Shown piece by piece: positions 7,955 through 16,235 of a stretch of 64,000 bases of DNA; the first letter of the stretch is position 1; each line of letters begins with the position of its first letter. The notes below the pieces were generated by a model, which saw nothing but the letters and a program-made list of their open reading frames with translations, was not told the origin of the DNA and ran no database searches. Source of the DNA: Plesiocystis pacifica SIR-1 (lineage in GTDB: Bacteria > Myxococcota_A > Polyangia > Nannocystales > Nannocystaceae). The stretch is from assembly GCF_000170895.1 (NCBI RefSeq), contig NZ_ABCS01000004.1:62001-126000 (forward strand), written 5' to 3'. Made by a program: the position numbers and the translations under genes.

Positions 7955-10681
7955 GTGAGCGAGGGCGCCGAGCAGCCGGTCGACGCGGATCGGCGCGGGC
8001 GAGCTTCGCCCGACGCCTCGGTCCCGACCGAGCCCGCGCAGCGCCTGCGACAGGCGGGCCACGGAGAGCTCGTCGAGGCCCTGCGCCTCGGGGGCTCGGT
8101 GCGCCTGGCGAGCGGAGGCCGGAGCGGGGCGACGCTGTGCCGCACGCGCACCGGCCTGTTCTTGATCTTGACCGACGCGCCGCCCGGATCGCCAGAGGCC
8201 GAGCCCGTCGACCTGCTGGCCGCGGGTCGCTCGCTGCGTTACCTCGGCCGAACCCTCGGCGATCGCCTGGAGGCCGAGCCGTGGCGCTTCGCCGTGCCCT
8301 GGGGGCGGGGCGAGCAGGCGCAGCGGATGATCGCCAAGGTCCGCGTGGGCCGGGCCTTCGGCGAGCGCCCAGCGCCCAGCGCCGACGCCCAACGCAGCTG
8401 GGCCCAAGAACGCGGCGAGCTCGATCACCCCGACGGCCCGTGGAGCTGGGACGGCCCCTTCGTCGACACCATCGAGGCTCGGGAGCGGGCGTGGCTGCTG
8501 CGCTGGCTCGACGCCGACGAGCGCCTGCTCGCGTGGTTGCGCACCGACGAGCTCGAGCGCTTCGCCGACTCGCCCGTGCGCCCGGGCTCGGCGAGCGCCC
8601 GGGTCCTGGTCATCACCGAGCGCCGCCAGGCCCTCGCCGCGGTCTCGCCCGTCGGTGACCTGTGGTCGCAGAGCATCGACGACGCGCCGCTGTCGTGGAC
8701 GCCGGGGCGCATCGGCGGCGGCGTCCTGGGGGTGCTCAGCGAGGGCGCGCCCCTCGACAACCGCGTCCCCTTGACCGCCGAGGCCAGCGTCTCCGCGCTC
8801 ACCGAGCTGACGGCGAGCCACGGCGACGCGCGCCTGCGCGAGCTGGCGCGGGCGCTGTGGCTCGTGGGCCAGTTCCGGCCGAGCTCCGTCGCTGGCCAGC
8901 GAGCGGCGGCGGTCTTGAGCCAGCTCGCCGACCGCGACGCCTACGCGGCCCTGACCCTCGCCCTGCTCGTCGAGCCCGTGGGCGAGTTGTCCGTCGACCG
9001 CTCGGTGATCGAGTCCGAGGTCGGCGAGCACCTGAGCCTCGAAGAGCGTCGGGCGCGGCTGCGCAGGCGCCACGGCCCGGCGCTGGTCGACGCCCTCGAG
9101 GCCCTGAGCCGCGGCGGCAGCGAGCCGCCCGCGCGCGAGGCCTTGCTGCAGTGGTGGCGCGCCTGGTCCGTCGGGCCCGTGCGCGGCGAGCTCGTCGTCG
9201 AGCTGCTGTGCGAGCTGGGGGCGAGCGCGAGCGCCCTGGCCCTGCCCCTGCACGAGACCATCCGGCCGCTGATGCAAGCGCGCCTCGACGAGCACGACCT
9301 GGTCGGCGCTGCGGTCCTCGACTTCGTCCTCGTCGAGCACCTGCTGGCCCTGGGCGAGGCCCAGCGCGCCCTCGACGTGCTCGAGCAGCGCCGCGACGCC
9401 CTGCCCAGCGAGGCGCTCCAGGACCTCTTGCCCGTGTCGGCGGAGCGCGGCGGGCAGACCATCCGGGTCGAGCTCCACGAGCTCGCCGCCGCGGCGCACC
9501 GCGAGCTGGGCGACGGCCACGTCCCCGCCCTCGCCGAGCTCGCGCAGCTCCAGCCCCTGGTCTCGACGCGCATCGAGACCCTGCTCGCGGCCATCGACGG
9601 TGACGCCGGCGCGGACGAGCAGTTCGGCGAGCTGAGGCTGCGCGAGCGGGCCGAGTTCGTGCGCGCGATGCTCGACGAGGACGGCTTCGCCGACGAGCAG
9701 ATGCCCTTCATCGGGAGCTCGGGCTTGCCCGCGCCGGAGCTCAGCGAGCGCCCCGGCGCGGACGAAGCGGCGAGCGAACGCAAGCTCCGCGCTCGACCCC
9801 TCGCCGCCGACGAGCTCGAGCTCCTGCGCCACCCCGCCGCGCGCGAGGACGGCGTGCTCGGCCGCCTCCAGGGCATGCTCGCCAAGGTCACCGTGCCCGA
9901 CTGCTCCCAGCTCAAGAGCTACTGCGAGCGCGCCAACCTGGCCAAGGCCACGGCGCTGTCCCGGGCCCTCGCCGACGCCTCGGTGCTGCTCGGCCTCGGC
10001 GGCGTCGAGCCCTTCGTATCCCGGGGCGACAAGTCCGTGGGTCTGCGCGCCTACGAGGGCAGCACCGCCTTCATGCTCCTCGGCGGCGACCACCTCGACC
10101 CCGACAACCACGCCCACCTCGACGAGGCCGCGCTGCGCTTCGCGGTGACCTGCGAGCTCGCCCACCTGCGCTTTGGCCACAGCCGCGTCACGAGCACCGA
10201 GGTGTGGTCCGGGACCCTCGACCTGGGGCTCTCGGGGCTCGGCATGGTGATCGCCGCCGCGCCCATCCTCAAGGGCCTCAAGGCGCCGGCCAAGCACCTG
10301 CTCGACAAGGTCGGCGCGCCGGCCATCAACCGCTGGCGCAAGAAGCTGGCGGCCCGGGACAGCCACAGCCTGGCCAGCGACAACAGCCAGCTCGTGGCCG
10401 CGCACCGGGTCATGCAGCTGACCGCCGATCGGGCAGGGCTGGTCGCGTGCGGCGATCCGCGGGCGGCGATCCGCGGCATGTTCGCGGTCCACCCCGCGCA
10501 CCTGAGCCAGTGGCCCCTGGTCGTCAGCCACGGCCTGCGCGCGTGCCTGACCCGGCAGACCCGCCCCGACGACGAGCGCGAGCGGGCGCGCCTCGACGAT
10601 CTGGCCGTGCGCGTCGCGGCGCTGCTGAGCTTCTACCTGTCCGAGGACTACGTCCGCCTGCGCCGGGCGAGCTTCGGCTGA
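7955..10681 (+). CDS. 908-aa protein with degenerate M48-like metallopeptidase domain
   Basis: A large, probably cytoplasmic protein starting at a GTG 2 bp after the lipoprotein stop. Residues ~1-650 are Leu/Ala/Glu-rich and look like helical repeats. The C-terminal ~250 residues resemble M48-type zinc peptidases: VTCELAHLRFGHSRVTS (from residue ~732) occupies the place of HELAH, and QLTADRAGLVACGDP (~residue 821) the place of the third-ligand helix. The first zinc-binding His is replaced by Cys733, so zinc binding may be altered or lost. Hydrophobic stretches (LGLSGLGMVIAAAPIL) follow the motif, as in M48 proteins. Its substrate and role are unknown. A palindromic repeat and a duplicated unit begin right at its stop codon. 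Confidence 0.6.
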   Translation: MSEGAEQPVDADRRGRASPDASVPTEPAQRLRQAGHGELVEALRLGGSVRLASGGRSGATLCRTRTGLFLILTDAPPGSPEAEPVDLLAAGRSLRYLGRTLGDRLEAEPWRFAVPWGRGEQAQRMIAKVRVGRAFGERPAPSADAQRSWAQERGELDHPDGPWSWDGPFVDTIEARERAWLLRWLDADERLLAWLRTDELERFADSPVRPGSASARVLVITERRQALAAVSPVGDLWSQSIDDAPLSWTPGRIGGGVLGVLSEGAPLDNRVPLTAEASVSALTELTASHGDARLRELARALWLVGQFRPSSVAGQRAAAVLSQLADRDAYAALTLALLVEPVGELSVDRSVIESEVGEHLSLEERRARLRRRHGPALVDALEALSRGGSEPPAREALLQWWRAWSVGPVRGELVVELLCELGASASALALPLHETIRPLMQARLDEHDLVGAAVLDFVLVEHLLALGEAQRALDVLEQRRDALPSEALQDLLPVSAERGGQTIRVELHELAAAAHRELGDGHVPALAELAQLQPLVSTRIETLLAAIDGDAGADEQFGELRLRERAEFVRAMLDEDGFADEQMPFIGSSGLPAPELSERPGADEAASERKLRARPLAADELELLRHPAAREDGVLGRLQGMLAKVTVPDCSQLKSYCERANLAKATALSRALADASVLLGLGGVEPFVSRGDKSVGLRAYEGSTAFMLLGGDHLDPDNHAHLDEAALRFAVTCELAHLRFGHSRVTSTEVWSGTLDLGLSGLGMVIAAAPILKGLKAPAKHLLDKVGAPAINRWRKKLAARDSHSLASDNSQLVAAHRVMQLTADRAGLVACGDPRAAIRGMFAVHPAHLSQWPLVVSHGLRACLTRQTRPDDERERARLDDLAVRVAALLSFYLSEDYVRLRRASFG

Positions 10682-10821
10682 GTTCTGCTCTGCCCCCACA
10701 GGCATCTGAGGACCGGGGGCGCTTCGTCGCTATCCGCTCCTCCGCTTTGGCTTGGTGGGCAATGGGGTTCGTGCCTTCGAGAAGGCTGGTGGTCGCCCCC
10801 GCGAGCGGGGGCGTGGATTCC
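10679..10821 (+). repeat. Duplicated ~140-bp unit, copy R1
   Basis: It starts at the stop codon of the upstream gene with TGAGTTCTG and ends in a strong hairpin, CGCCCCCGC (10794-10802), loop GA, GCGGGGGCG (10805-10813). It aligns closely with 10917-11055 over its whole length, including the shared stretches CGCTCCTCCGCTTTGG and GTGGGCAATGG. No ORF of its own is convincing. Confidence 0.8.
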
Positions 10822-10833
10822 TTGACAATCTCT

Positions 10834-10918
10834 GAGTCGTGGACGTGGGGCAGGGAGGGCGTGGCGTCGTCCACGACGGCTAAAATAGACAGGGACTGTG
10901 ATTTACTCACAGTCCCTG
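10834..10918 (+). repeat. Palindromic dispersed element, copy 3
   Basis: Hairpin 1 (arms 10836-10845 and 10868-10877) is identical to copies 1 and 2. Hairpin 2 (10890-10918) is a perfect 12-bp stem, CAGGGACTGTGA / TCACAGTCCCTG, with loop TTTAC. Compared with copy 1 it lacks one G in the left arm and the matching C in the right arm, a compensating change. It sits exactly between units R1 and R2. Confidence 0.85.
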
Positions 10919-11055
10919 AGTTCTACTTTGCCCCCACAGGCGCTCCTGCACCGGGGACGCTTCGTCGCTCCGCTCCTCCGCTTTGGCTTGGTGGGCAATG
11001 GAGTTCGTGCCTTGGAGAAGGCATGTGGTCGCCCCCGCTCGCGGGGGCGTGGGTT
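10917..11055 (+). repeat. Duplicated ~140-bp unit, copy R2
   Basis: Second copy of the R unit, starting TGAGTTCTA and ending in the hairpin CGCCCCCGC (11030-11038), TC, GCGGGGGCG (11041-11049). The group II intron begins seven bases after this hairpin, so R2 is the intron's 5' exon. R1 carries the same hairpin without an intron after it and may show the empty target site. Confidence 0.75.
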
Positions 11056-11056
11056 C

Positions 11057-12606
11057 GTGTGCCCGGCATGGACACCGACCTGGAGGTGAAAGTCCTCCTC
11101 CAAGGAGCCACGAACGAAGAAAGGGAAGCGTAAGGGCCCGAGGGCGACTGAGGGTCTGAAAGAAGCGTGAAACGAACCAGCGGGTCGACGCACAGAAACC
11201 GGATCAGAGGCGGGGCGCCGAGGGCGAGCGTGCGAGTGAACGCGAAGCTCTTCGTGGCCGAACACGGCGTCACGTGCATCCGGCGATCGCGCTGGGAAGG
11301 CCGGTGTCCTTACCCGGGGAGCTCTCGCTCTAGGGGCCTGAAAGGGCCACGTGGTCACGCACGCGGAGCGAGAAGTCAGCAGAGGTCACGAAAGGCGTCG
11401 AAGGGCGCCACAAGGACCGAACGATAGCGAGGGCACGACGCCCGAGAATCTCGACGAGACCATGCCTCAGACGTCCAAACAAATGGAGCTCCCCCTGTGG
11501 GCCACCGGTGGATCCGGGACGCCCGAGGGGAGCGAGGAGGCCTCGTCGGCGAGGACCGGAAACGAGGGCCCAGGCACGCGCGCGCTCATGGAAGAGGTGG
11601 TCGACCACCGCAACCTCGAGCGCGCGGCGAAACGAGTCAGGCAAAACCGTGGAAGTCCTGGCATCGACGGGATGACGGTCGAAGAGCTGCCCAGGTGGAT
11701 GCGCGAGCAGTGGCCTGGGATGCGCGAGCAGCTGCTCGCGGGCAGCTACGAACCCAAGCCGGTGCGAAGGGTGCAGATCCCCAAGCGCGGGGGAGGCGAG
11801 CGCGAGCTCGGCATCCCGACGGTGGGCGACCGTGTGATCCAGCAGGCGATCCTGCAAGTCCTCCAGCCGCGGCTGGATCCAACCTTCAGCGACCACAGCT
11901 ACGGCTTTCGGCCGGGCCGCTCGGCCCACGACGCGGTCTCGCAGATGCGGGACTACGTGACCGAAGGGCGAGTGTGGGTCGTGGACATCGACCTGGAGAA
12001 ATTTTTCGACCGGGTCAACCACGACATGCTGATGGGGCGGCTAGCCAAGCGCTTGGAGGACCGTCGACTGCTCAGGACGCTCCGCCGCTACCTCTCGGCC
12101 GGCGTGATGGTCAACGGGGTGAAGGTGGAGCAGAGGCGAGGGACGCCGCAAGGCGGACCGCTGTCGCCTCTACTTGCGAACGTGTACCTCGACGAGGTGG
12201 ACAAGGAGCTCGAGCGACGCGGCCACGCGTTTGTCCGCTACGCGGACGACCTCCGGGTGCTCGTGCGGTCGAAGCGAGCGGGGGAGCGGGTGATGGGCGC
12301 GCTCATCAAGCGCTTCGCCAAGCTGCGGCTGCGAGTCAACGAGTCGAAGAGCACGGTCGCTCGGGTCTACGAGCGACCATTCTTGGGGTTTGACCTGTGG
12401 GTCAACAAGAAGGGCGAGACGAAGATCGGGGTGGCGAGCAAGTCCATGGAAAGGATGAAGGAGCGCGTCCGCGAGCTTACGAACAAGCGTCGCGGACGGC
12501 GTGTGGAGCAGGTGGTGTGGCAGCTGCAACGCTACCTGCAGGGGTGGTGGAGGTACTTCGGGCTGACAGAAAGCCGACGAGGACTCCGAGACGTCGAGGG
12601 GTGGAC
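11057..12606 (+). mobile_element. Group II intron, 3'-truncated
   Basis: The left end is GTGTGCCCGGCATGG at 11057, matching the GUGYG 5' splice-site consensus of bacterial group II introns. It is followed by ~400 nt of structured, ORF-free sequence (domains I-III expected here) and then by a reverse transcriptase/maturase gene. Homology stops near 12604, inside the maturase domain. I see no domain V/VI after it, so the element cannot be splicing-competent as it stands. Insertion seven bases downstream of a terminator-like hairpin is the habit of class C introns; that class assignment is inference. Confidence 0.75.
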
Positions 12607-12784
12607 AAAAAACGCGACAGACCGACGGGGCCGGGGCCGCGTCGGTCTGTTCGTTCGGGAGAGCGCGTTGGCTCAGGCCAGGGCGACGGTCGCGGCCTGC
12701 ATCGGCCCGCTCTCGGTCCACAGCGCGCCGGCGAGGCCGGGGCCGTCGACGACCTGGCGCACGGGGACGTCGTCCGCGGCGTAG
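11462..12784 (+). pseudogene. Group II intron reverse transcriptase/maturase, C-terminally truncated
   Basis: Would copy intron RNA into DNA and assist splicing. The ATG at 11462 (MPQTSKQMELPLWATGG) is the natural-looking start. Visible RT motifs are GIDGMTVEELP, IPKRGGGERELGIPTVGDR, YGFRPGRSAHDAV, the RT-3 Asp in VVDIDLEKFFDRVNHD, GTPQGGPLSPLLANVYLDEVD and the catalytic YADD. The maturase (X) domain begins with YLQGWWRYFGLTESRRGLRD and ends abruptly at EGW (12602-12604). The remaining ~60 codons to the stop at 12784 read through the terminator and antisense of the next gene and are not maturase-like. No HNH endonuclease domain is present. The RT core looks intact; the protein is probably non-functional for splicing. 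Confidence 0.85.
12607..12650 (-). terminator. Rho-independent terminator of the 12673 gene
   Basis: Perfect 11-bp inverted repeat ACAGACCGACG (12617-12627) / CGTCGGTCTGT (12640-12650). On the minus strand it is followed, four bases on, by a run of six T (12612-12607), as expected 20-60 nt after the stop at 12673. The group II intron homology ends two or three bases from this T-run. Confidence 0.85.
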
Positions 12785-13257
12785 ACCTCGCTGGCGACGG
12801 GCGCGGTCCAGCGAACCTCGCGCTCGAGGAAGAGCTGGCGCTGCACCGACCAGGCGTCGTCCGAGGTGCCGTGGACGTAGAGGCGGAGGAAGCCGGGGAC
12901 GCGCACCCAGGGGCCGCCGGGGTGGGCGCCCGCGGGGATCCAGCGCAGCTCGAAGTCGCCGAGGCTGCCCCGCCAGCAGCGCCACGGGTTCGGGATGCTC
13001 CGGCGGAAGCGACGGCGATGGTCGAACTCGGCCCAGTGCAGCTCGAACTCCTCGGCGCTGATCTCCTCGGCGTCGGGGTGGCTGGCCATGTAGCCCACGC
13101 TCACCGGTCGACGCAGGAGGATGTCCTCCGGGGAGAAGCGGACGCCTTCGGAGTGGACCTGAAGCTGCCGGTAGACCCAGCCGTGCTCGTCGATCTCGTA
13201 GAGGGTGACCCCGGGACCGCCGTCTTCATTGCCCTTGTACATCCGGATGTAGCGCAT
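12673..13257 (-). CDS. DUF6881-like hypothetical protein
   Basis: A 194-aa cytoplasmic protein, function unknown. The start at 13257 is set by GGAG eight bases upstream and by the sequence MRYIRMYKGNEDGGPGVTLY, which resembles the start of the small DUF6881 family (MRYIRVYW..., EIDEHGWVYRQL). The C-terminal half (residues ~85-194) is Trp/Pro-rich, carries GGPWVRVPGFLRLYVHG and FLEREVRWTAPV, and is not recognised. It is a single gene with its own terminator (12607-12650). The neighbouring mobile elements on both sides suggest a disturbed region. Confidence 0.6.
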   Translation of the reverse strand: MRYIRMYKGNEDGGPGVTLYEIDEHGWVYRQLQVHSEGVRFSPEDILLRRPVSVGYMASHPDAEEISAEEFELHWAEFDHRRRFRRSIPNPWRCWRGSLGDFELRWIPAGAHPGGPWVRVPGFLRLYVHGTSDDAWSVQRQLFLEREVRWTAPVASEVYAADDVPVRQVVDGPGLAGALWTESGPMQAATVALA

Positions 13258-13898
13258 CACTTGGCTCCGTCGACGAGTTGGCCCGACCTGCATCACCATC
13301 CTTGGCCCAGCACGTCCGTGTGCTGGCGGTCCGTAGACCAAATCATCACTCCCAATCCTGGAGTGTACGCATTGTTACCTGCTCGCTGAATCACATTACT
13401 CCGTCCTTGGAGCCGCAGCGGGGAGGCGCTCTGATCTCGTCGACTCTTGGTTTACACCGGGGAAGCTCGATTTTCAACAGATATATCAAAAAAATCCAGC
13501 AGGGCTGGATTTGCGTGGTCGGCGGCGTAAAGCACGCTGAAAATTGGGGCGATTTGGCACACACTCTCCTGCGCTTAAGGCCAACACGTACTTGTGAATC
13601 ACGCTCCATACGCTGTTATTCTAGGAAATACGGCAGAATTGCATGGGCGAAGGCGATCACGGGATAGTCAAGTGCGCTCTGAACAATGCTCGTTTTTGCA
13701 CATTCTGCCTAAAAGATTTCAGCCTCGCTGAAATTCTTGGCGGTGAAGATCGTCTTCGCTCATCCCTGAAGGTTCCTATAGTGCCCATCGGGGCAAGATG
13801 CCACAGGGAGAGCTGAGGCAGGAGGCCGCAGTGCCCCAAGGAGGCCACTGTGTTGGCATTAGAGGTGTGGGAGGCCCTTTGTGTGGTCTTAAATGAAT
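13258..13898. other. AT-richer gap without a convincing gene
   Basis: About 640 nt with clearly lower GC than the surroundings, especially 13330-13800. Short ORFs exist on both strands (for example 13278-13667 plus and 13391-13609 minus), but none shows the strong third-position G/C of the real genes or a recognisable motif. It contains an orphan minus-strand terminator (13488-13512). It could be decayed foreign DNA or hold a small RNA. Confidence 0.5.
13488..13512 (-). terminator. Orphan rho-independent terminator
   Basis: AAATCCAGC (13492-13500), loop AGG, GCTGGATTT (13504-13512): a perfect 9-bp stem. On the minus strand the stem runs into seven T. No protein gene on the minus strand ends just upstream of it, so it may end a small RNA or a decayed gene between 13513 and 13900. 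Confidence 0.65.
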
Positions 13899-13929
13899 GA
13901 CGCCACTTTGCGGCGGGCAAAGCGGCGTC
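13899..13929 (-). terminator. Likely terminator of the 13959 lipoprotein gene
   Basis: A 13-position inverted repeat (13899-13911 / 13917-13929) with a single A-C mismatch on the plus strand that becomes a G-U pair in minus-strand RNA. It is followed on that strand by the moderately T-rich ATTCATTTAAG. It lies 30 nt past the stop at 13959. Confidence 0.55.
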
Positions 13930-13958
13930 AGACGACTTTGTGGGTGATCTGGGCGATC

Positions 13959-14696
13959 TCAGGGGATGCACTCGGCCGAGCAGTTGAGCTGGCCGCACAG
14001 GAGCAGGGCGTTCGAGGCCCCGTTGAAGGCGTTGCAGTTGATCTGGCAGGTCTGGGGATCGCCGCCCATGCTCACGCAGTCGTAGGCGCAGGTGCACGGG
14101 CCGTCATCGAGGCAAGCGACGATCTCGGTGCAGCACGAGTCCTTGATGCAGGTGAGGCAGGGGATGTCCATGAGATCCGGGTCGCAGATCGGATCGCCGC
14201 CGGTGGTGGTGGTGTCCATGCCGCCGTCGGTGGTGGTGGTGTCCATGCCGCCATCGGTGGTCGTATCCATGCCGCCGTCGGTGGTGGTGTCCATACCGCC
14301 GGTGGTGGTGTCCATGCCGCCGTCGGTGGTGGTATCCATGCCGCCGTCGGTGGTGGTGTCCATGCCGCCGGTGGTGGTGTCCATGCCGCCGTCGGTGGTG
14401 GTATCCATGCCGCCGTCGGTGGTGGTGTCCATGCCGCCGTCCGTGGTGGAGTCCATGGTGCCGTCGGTGTCCTCGGCGGTGGAGTCTGCGTCCGTCGACG
14501 AGTCCTGATCGGCGCTGCCGCCTTCTTGGTCGTCGCTGGCGGTCCCGGAGTCTCCGGCCTCTCCGACCTCGTCGTTGCCGCCGGTGGATGAGGCGCCGAT
14601 GGATTCATCTTCGCCGCAGGCCGCGAGGCTCAGTGCCAGGAGCCCGCACAGGGCGATGGGGGACAGGGGGGAGGAGCGGTGGGTACGCGAGAACAT
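13959..14696 (-). CDS. Lipoprotein with Thr/Asp/Gly tandem repeats and Cys-rich tail
   Basis: A 245-aa lipoprotein. The ATG at 14696 is preceded by GAGGAAGG; the signal peptide ends in LSLAAC, and the following GEDES suits outer-membrane sorting. An acidic linker leads into about a dozen repeats of MDTTTDGG or MDTTTGG (coded by 14199-14455), a flexible surface stalk. The last ~75 residues hold a cluster of paired cysteines (DIPCLTCIKDSCC, GPCTCAYDC, QINCNAF, LNCSAEC), likely a small disulphide domain. Similar 'stalk plus Cys module' lipoproteins occur at 33357 and 48904. Function unknown; the repeat number is likely to vary between strains. Confidence 0.75.
   Translation of the reverse strand: MFSRTHRSSPLSPIALCGLLALSLAACGEDESIGASSTGGNDEVGEAGDSGTASDDQEGGSADQDSSTDADSTAEDTDGTMDSTTDGGMDTTTDGGMDTTTDGGMDTTTGGMDTTTDGGMDTTTDGGMDTTTGGMDTTTDGGMDTTTDGGMDTTTTDGGMDTTTTGGDPICDPDLMDIPCLTCIKDSCCTEIVACLDDGPCTCAYDCVSMGGDPQTCQINCNAFNGASNALLLCGQLNCSAECIP
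14199..14455. repeat. In-gene tandem repeat, 21/24-bp units
   Basis: Units of the form GTGGTGGTGTCCATGCCGCC with GTCGGTG insertions, encoding MDTTT(D)GG on the minus strand. Unit length alternates between 21 and 24 bp, always a multiple of three, so the frame is kept when copies are gained or lost. Confidence 0.85.
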
Positions 14697-14870
14697 GGGG
14701 GCCTTCCTCTCGAAAGTGAGGAGTTCGTAGTCCAATGGGGTTCGCCCGGCGGGTCATGCATCCGACGGGCAGCGCGTCGATGATAGCGGAGTCTGGGCTC
14801 GGCGTGCGGGCTTTGCGGAGCCCGACGGAGCTGGCTCGCCCTCCAAGCTCGATTTGCTATAGCCCCGGCC

Positions 14871-16235
14871 ATGGCCGAGCCGCCCGACCACGAAGCCGCG
14901 CCCGGCCTGCGCCGACGCTTTCTCGGCCTGGCCGTGCCGAGCATCGTGGCCTCGCTGATGGTCCCGGTCGCCAGCCTCGTCGACGCGGCGATCCTCGGCC
15001 ACCTCGAGGTGCTCGAGCCGCTCGCCGGGGTCGCCCTCGCCGGGGTCGTGTTCGACATGCTCTATTGGTCCTTTGGCTTCCTGCGCATGGGGACCACGGG
15101 GCTGAGCGCCCAGGCCTTCGGGCGCGGGGAGGTCCGGGAGGTGCGGGCGCTGCTGCTGCGCGCGGGGCTGATCGCCTGCGTGCTCGCGGGGCTGATCCTG
15201 GCGACGCAGGGCCCCGTGGCCTGGCTGGCCTTCGCGGTCCTCGACGGCGAGCCGGCGGTGGAGGCCGCGGCGCGGGCCTACTTCGACGCACGGATCTGGG
15301 CGGCGCCGGCGGTGCTGCTGAACTTTTGCGTGACCGGCTGGCTGTTGGGCCTGCAGCGCACGCGGCCGATCCTCGTGCTCGCGACGGTCAGCAACGGCAC
15401 CAACGTGGCGCTGGATTACCTGTTCATCGTCGAGTGGGGTTGGGGGGCCGCGGGCGCGGGCTGGGCCACGATGGCGAGCCAGGTGGCGAGCCTGCTCGTG
15501 GCCCTGCCGATCGCGCGTCGGGCCTGGCGGGAGCTCGCGGATGGAGCATCGGGTGACGCGGACGCGCGATCCCCCGATGCCTCCGAGGTCCTGAGCTGGA
15601 CGCGGCTGCGACCGCTGCTCAGCCTCGGCCGCGACATCTGGCTGCGCACCTTGGCGCTGATCGGCGCGTTTGCGATCTTCACCAACTTCTCGGCCGCCTT
15701 CTCCTCGACCCTGCTCGCGGCCAACGCCCTGCTGCTGCGGGTCCTCGGCCTGGCGAGCTACTTCGTCGACGGCTTCGCCCACGCCACGGAGAGCCTCACG
15801 GGGGAGTCCGCCGGTCGGGACGACCGCGGCGGGCTGCGCCGCTTGCTGTTGCTCGCGCTGCGCTGGGGCCTGGGCACGGGGGCGGCCTTCGCCGGGGCCT
15901 TCATCGCCTTCCCGGGCCTGTTTGGCCTGCTGACCGACCAGCCCGAGCTGCTCGCCACCGTCGTCGCGGCCCGGGGCTGGCTGGTGGTCGTGCTCTTGCT
16001 CGGCTCGCTGGCCTACGTGCTCGACGGCTACTTCATCGGCCTGGCCGCGGGGCGGACCTTGTCTCGGGCGATGCTGCTGTCCTTTGGCGTGGGCTTTTTG
16101 CCCCTGGCCCTGGCCTCGCGCTACGCGGGCGGCGGGCCCTCGATGCTGTGGTTCGCGCTCATCGCCTTCATGGCGGCCCGCGGCCTGACCCTGGCCGCGG
16201 CCGTGCCCGGGACCCTGCGCCAGCCCTCAGCCTGA
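14871..16235 (+). CDS. MATE-family efflux transporter (DinF-like)
   Basis: A 454-aa inner-membrane protein with about twelve hydrophobic segments in two similar halves, the usual size of multidrug and toxic compound extrusion exporters, which expel organic cations with Na+ or H+ influx. The DinF branch is suggested by LAVPSIVASLMVPVASLVDAAILGHL near the N-terminus, FDMLYWSFGFLRMGTTGLSAQAFG and the second-half NALLLRVLGLASYFVDGFAHATE. The start ATG has no strong ribosome-binding site. Its last 9 bases overlap the convergent 1859-aa gene. The substrate is unknown. Confidence 0.85.
   Translation: MAEPPDHEAAPGLRRRFLGLAVPSIVASLMVPVASLVDAAILGHLEVLEPLAGVALAGVVFDMLYWSFGFLRMGTTGLSAQAFGRGEVREVRALLLRAGLIACVLAGLILATQGPVAWLAFAVLDGEPAVEAAARAYFDARIWAAPAVLLNFCVTGWLLGLQRTRPILVLATVSNGTNVALDYLFIVEWGWGAAGAGWATMASQVASLLVALPIARRAWRELADGASGDADARSPDASEVLSWTRLRPLLSLGRDIWLRTLALIGAFAIFTNFSAAFSSTLLAANALLLRVLGLASYFVDGFAHATESLTGESAGRDDRGGLRRLLLLALRWGLGTGAAFAGAFIAFPGLFGLLTDQPELLATVVAARGWLVVVLLLGSLAYVLDGYFIGLAAGRTLSRAMLLSFGVGFLPLALASRYAGGGPSMLWFALIAFMAARGLTLAAAVPGTLRQPSA

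Noticed and set aside
10524..10910. Protein family sharing VVDDATPSLPHVHDS on the minus strand at 5.5-6.8 kb and 10.5-10.9 kb
   Set aside because: The shared peptide comes only from the palindromic element read antisense; the rest of each frame is a shadow of a real gene. Only the copy at 63570 lies in a credible coding frame.
13278..13667. ORFs in the AT-richer gap
   Set aside because: No recognisable motif and no third-position G/C bias typical of genes here; overlapping ORFs on the opposite strand are equally long.
14199..14455. Possible CRISPR array
   Set aside because: Units are 21-24 bp with no spacers and stay in one reading frame of a lipoprotein gene. The same holds for 50370-50530.
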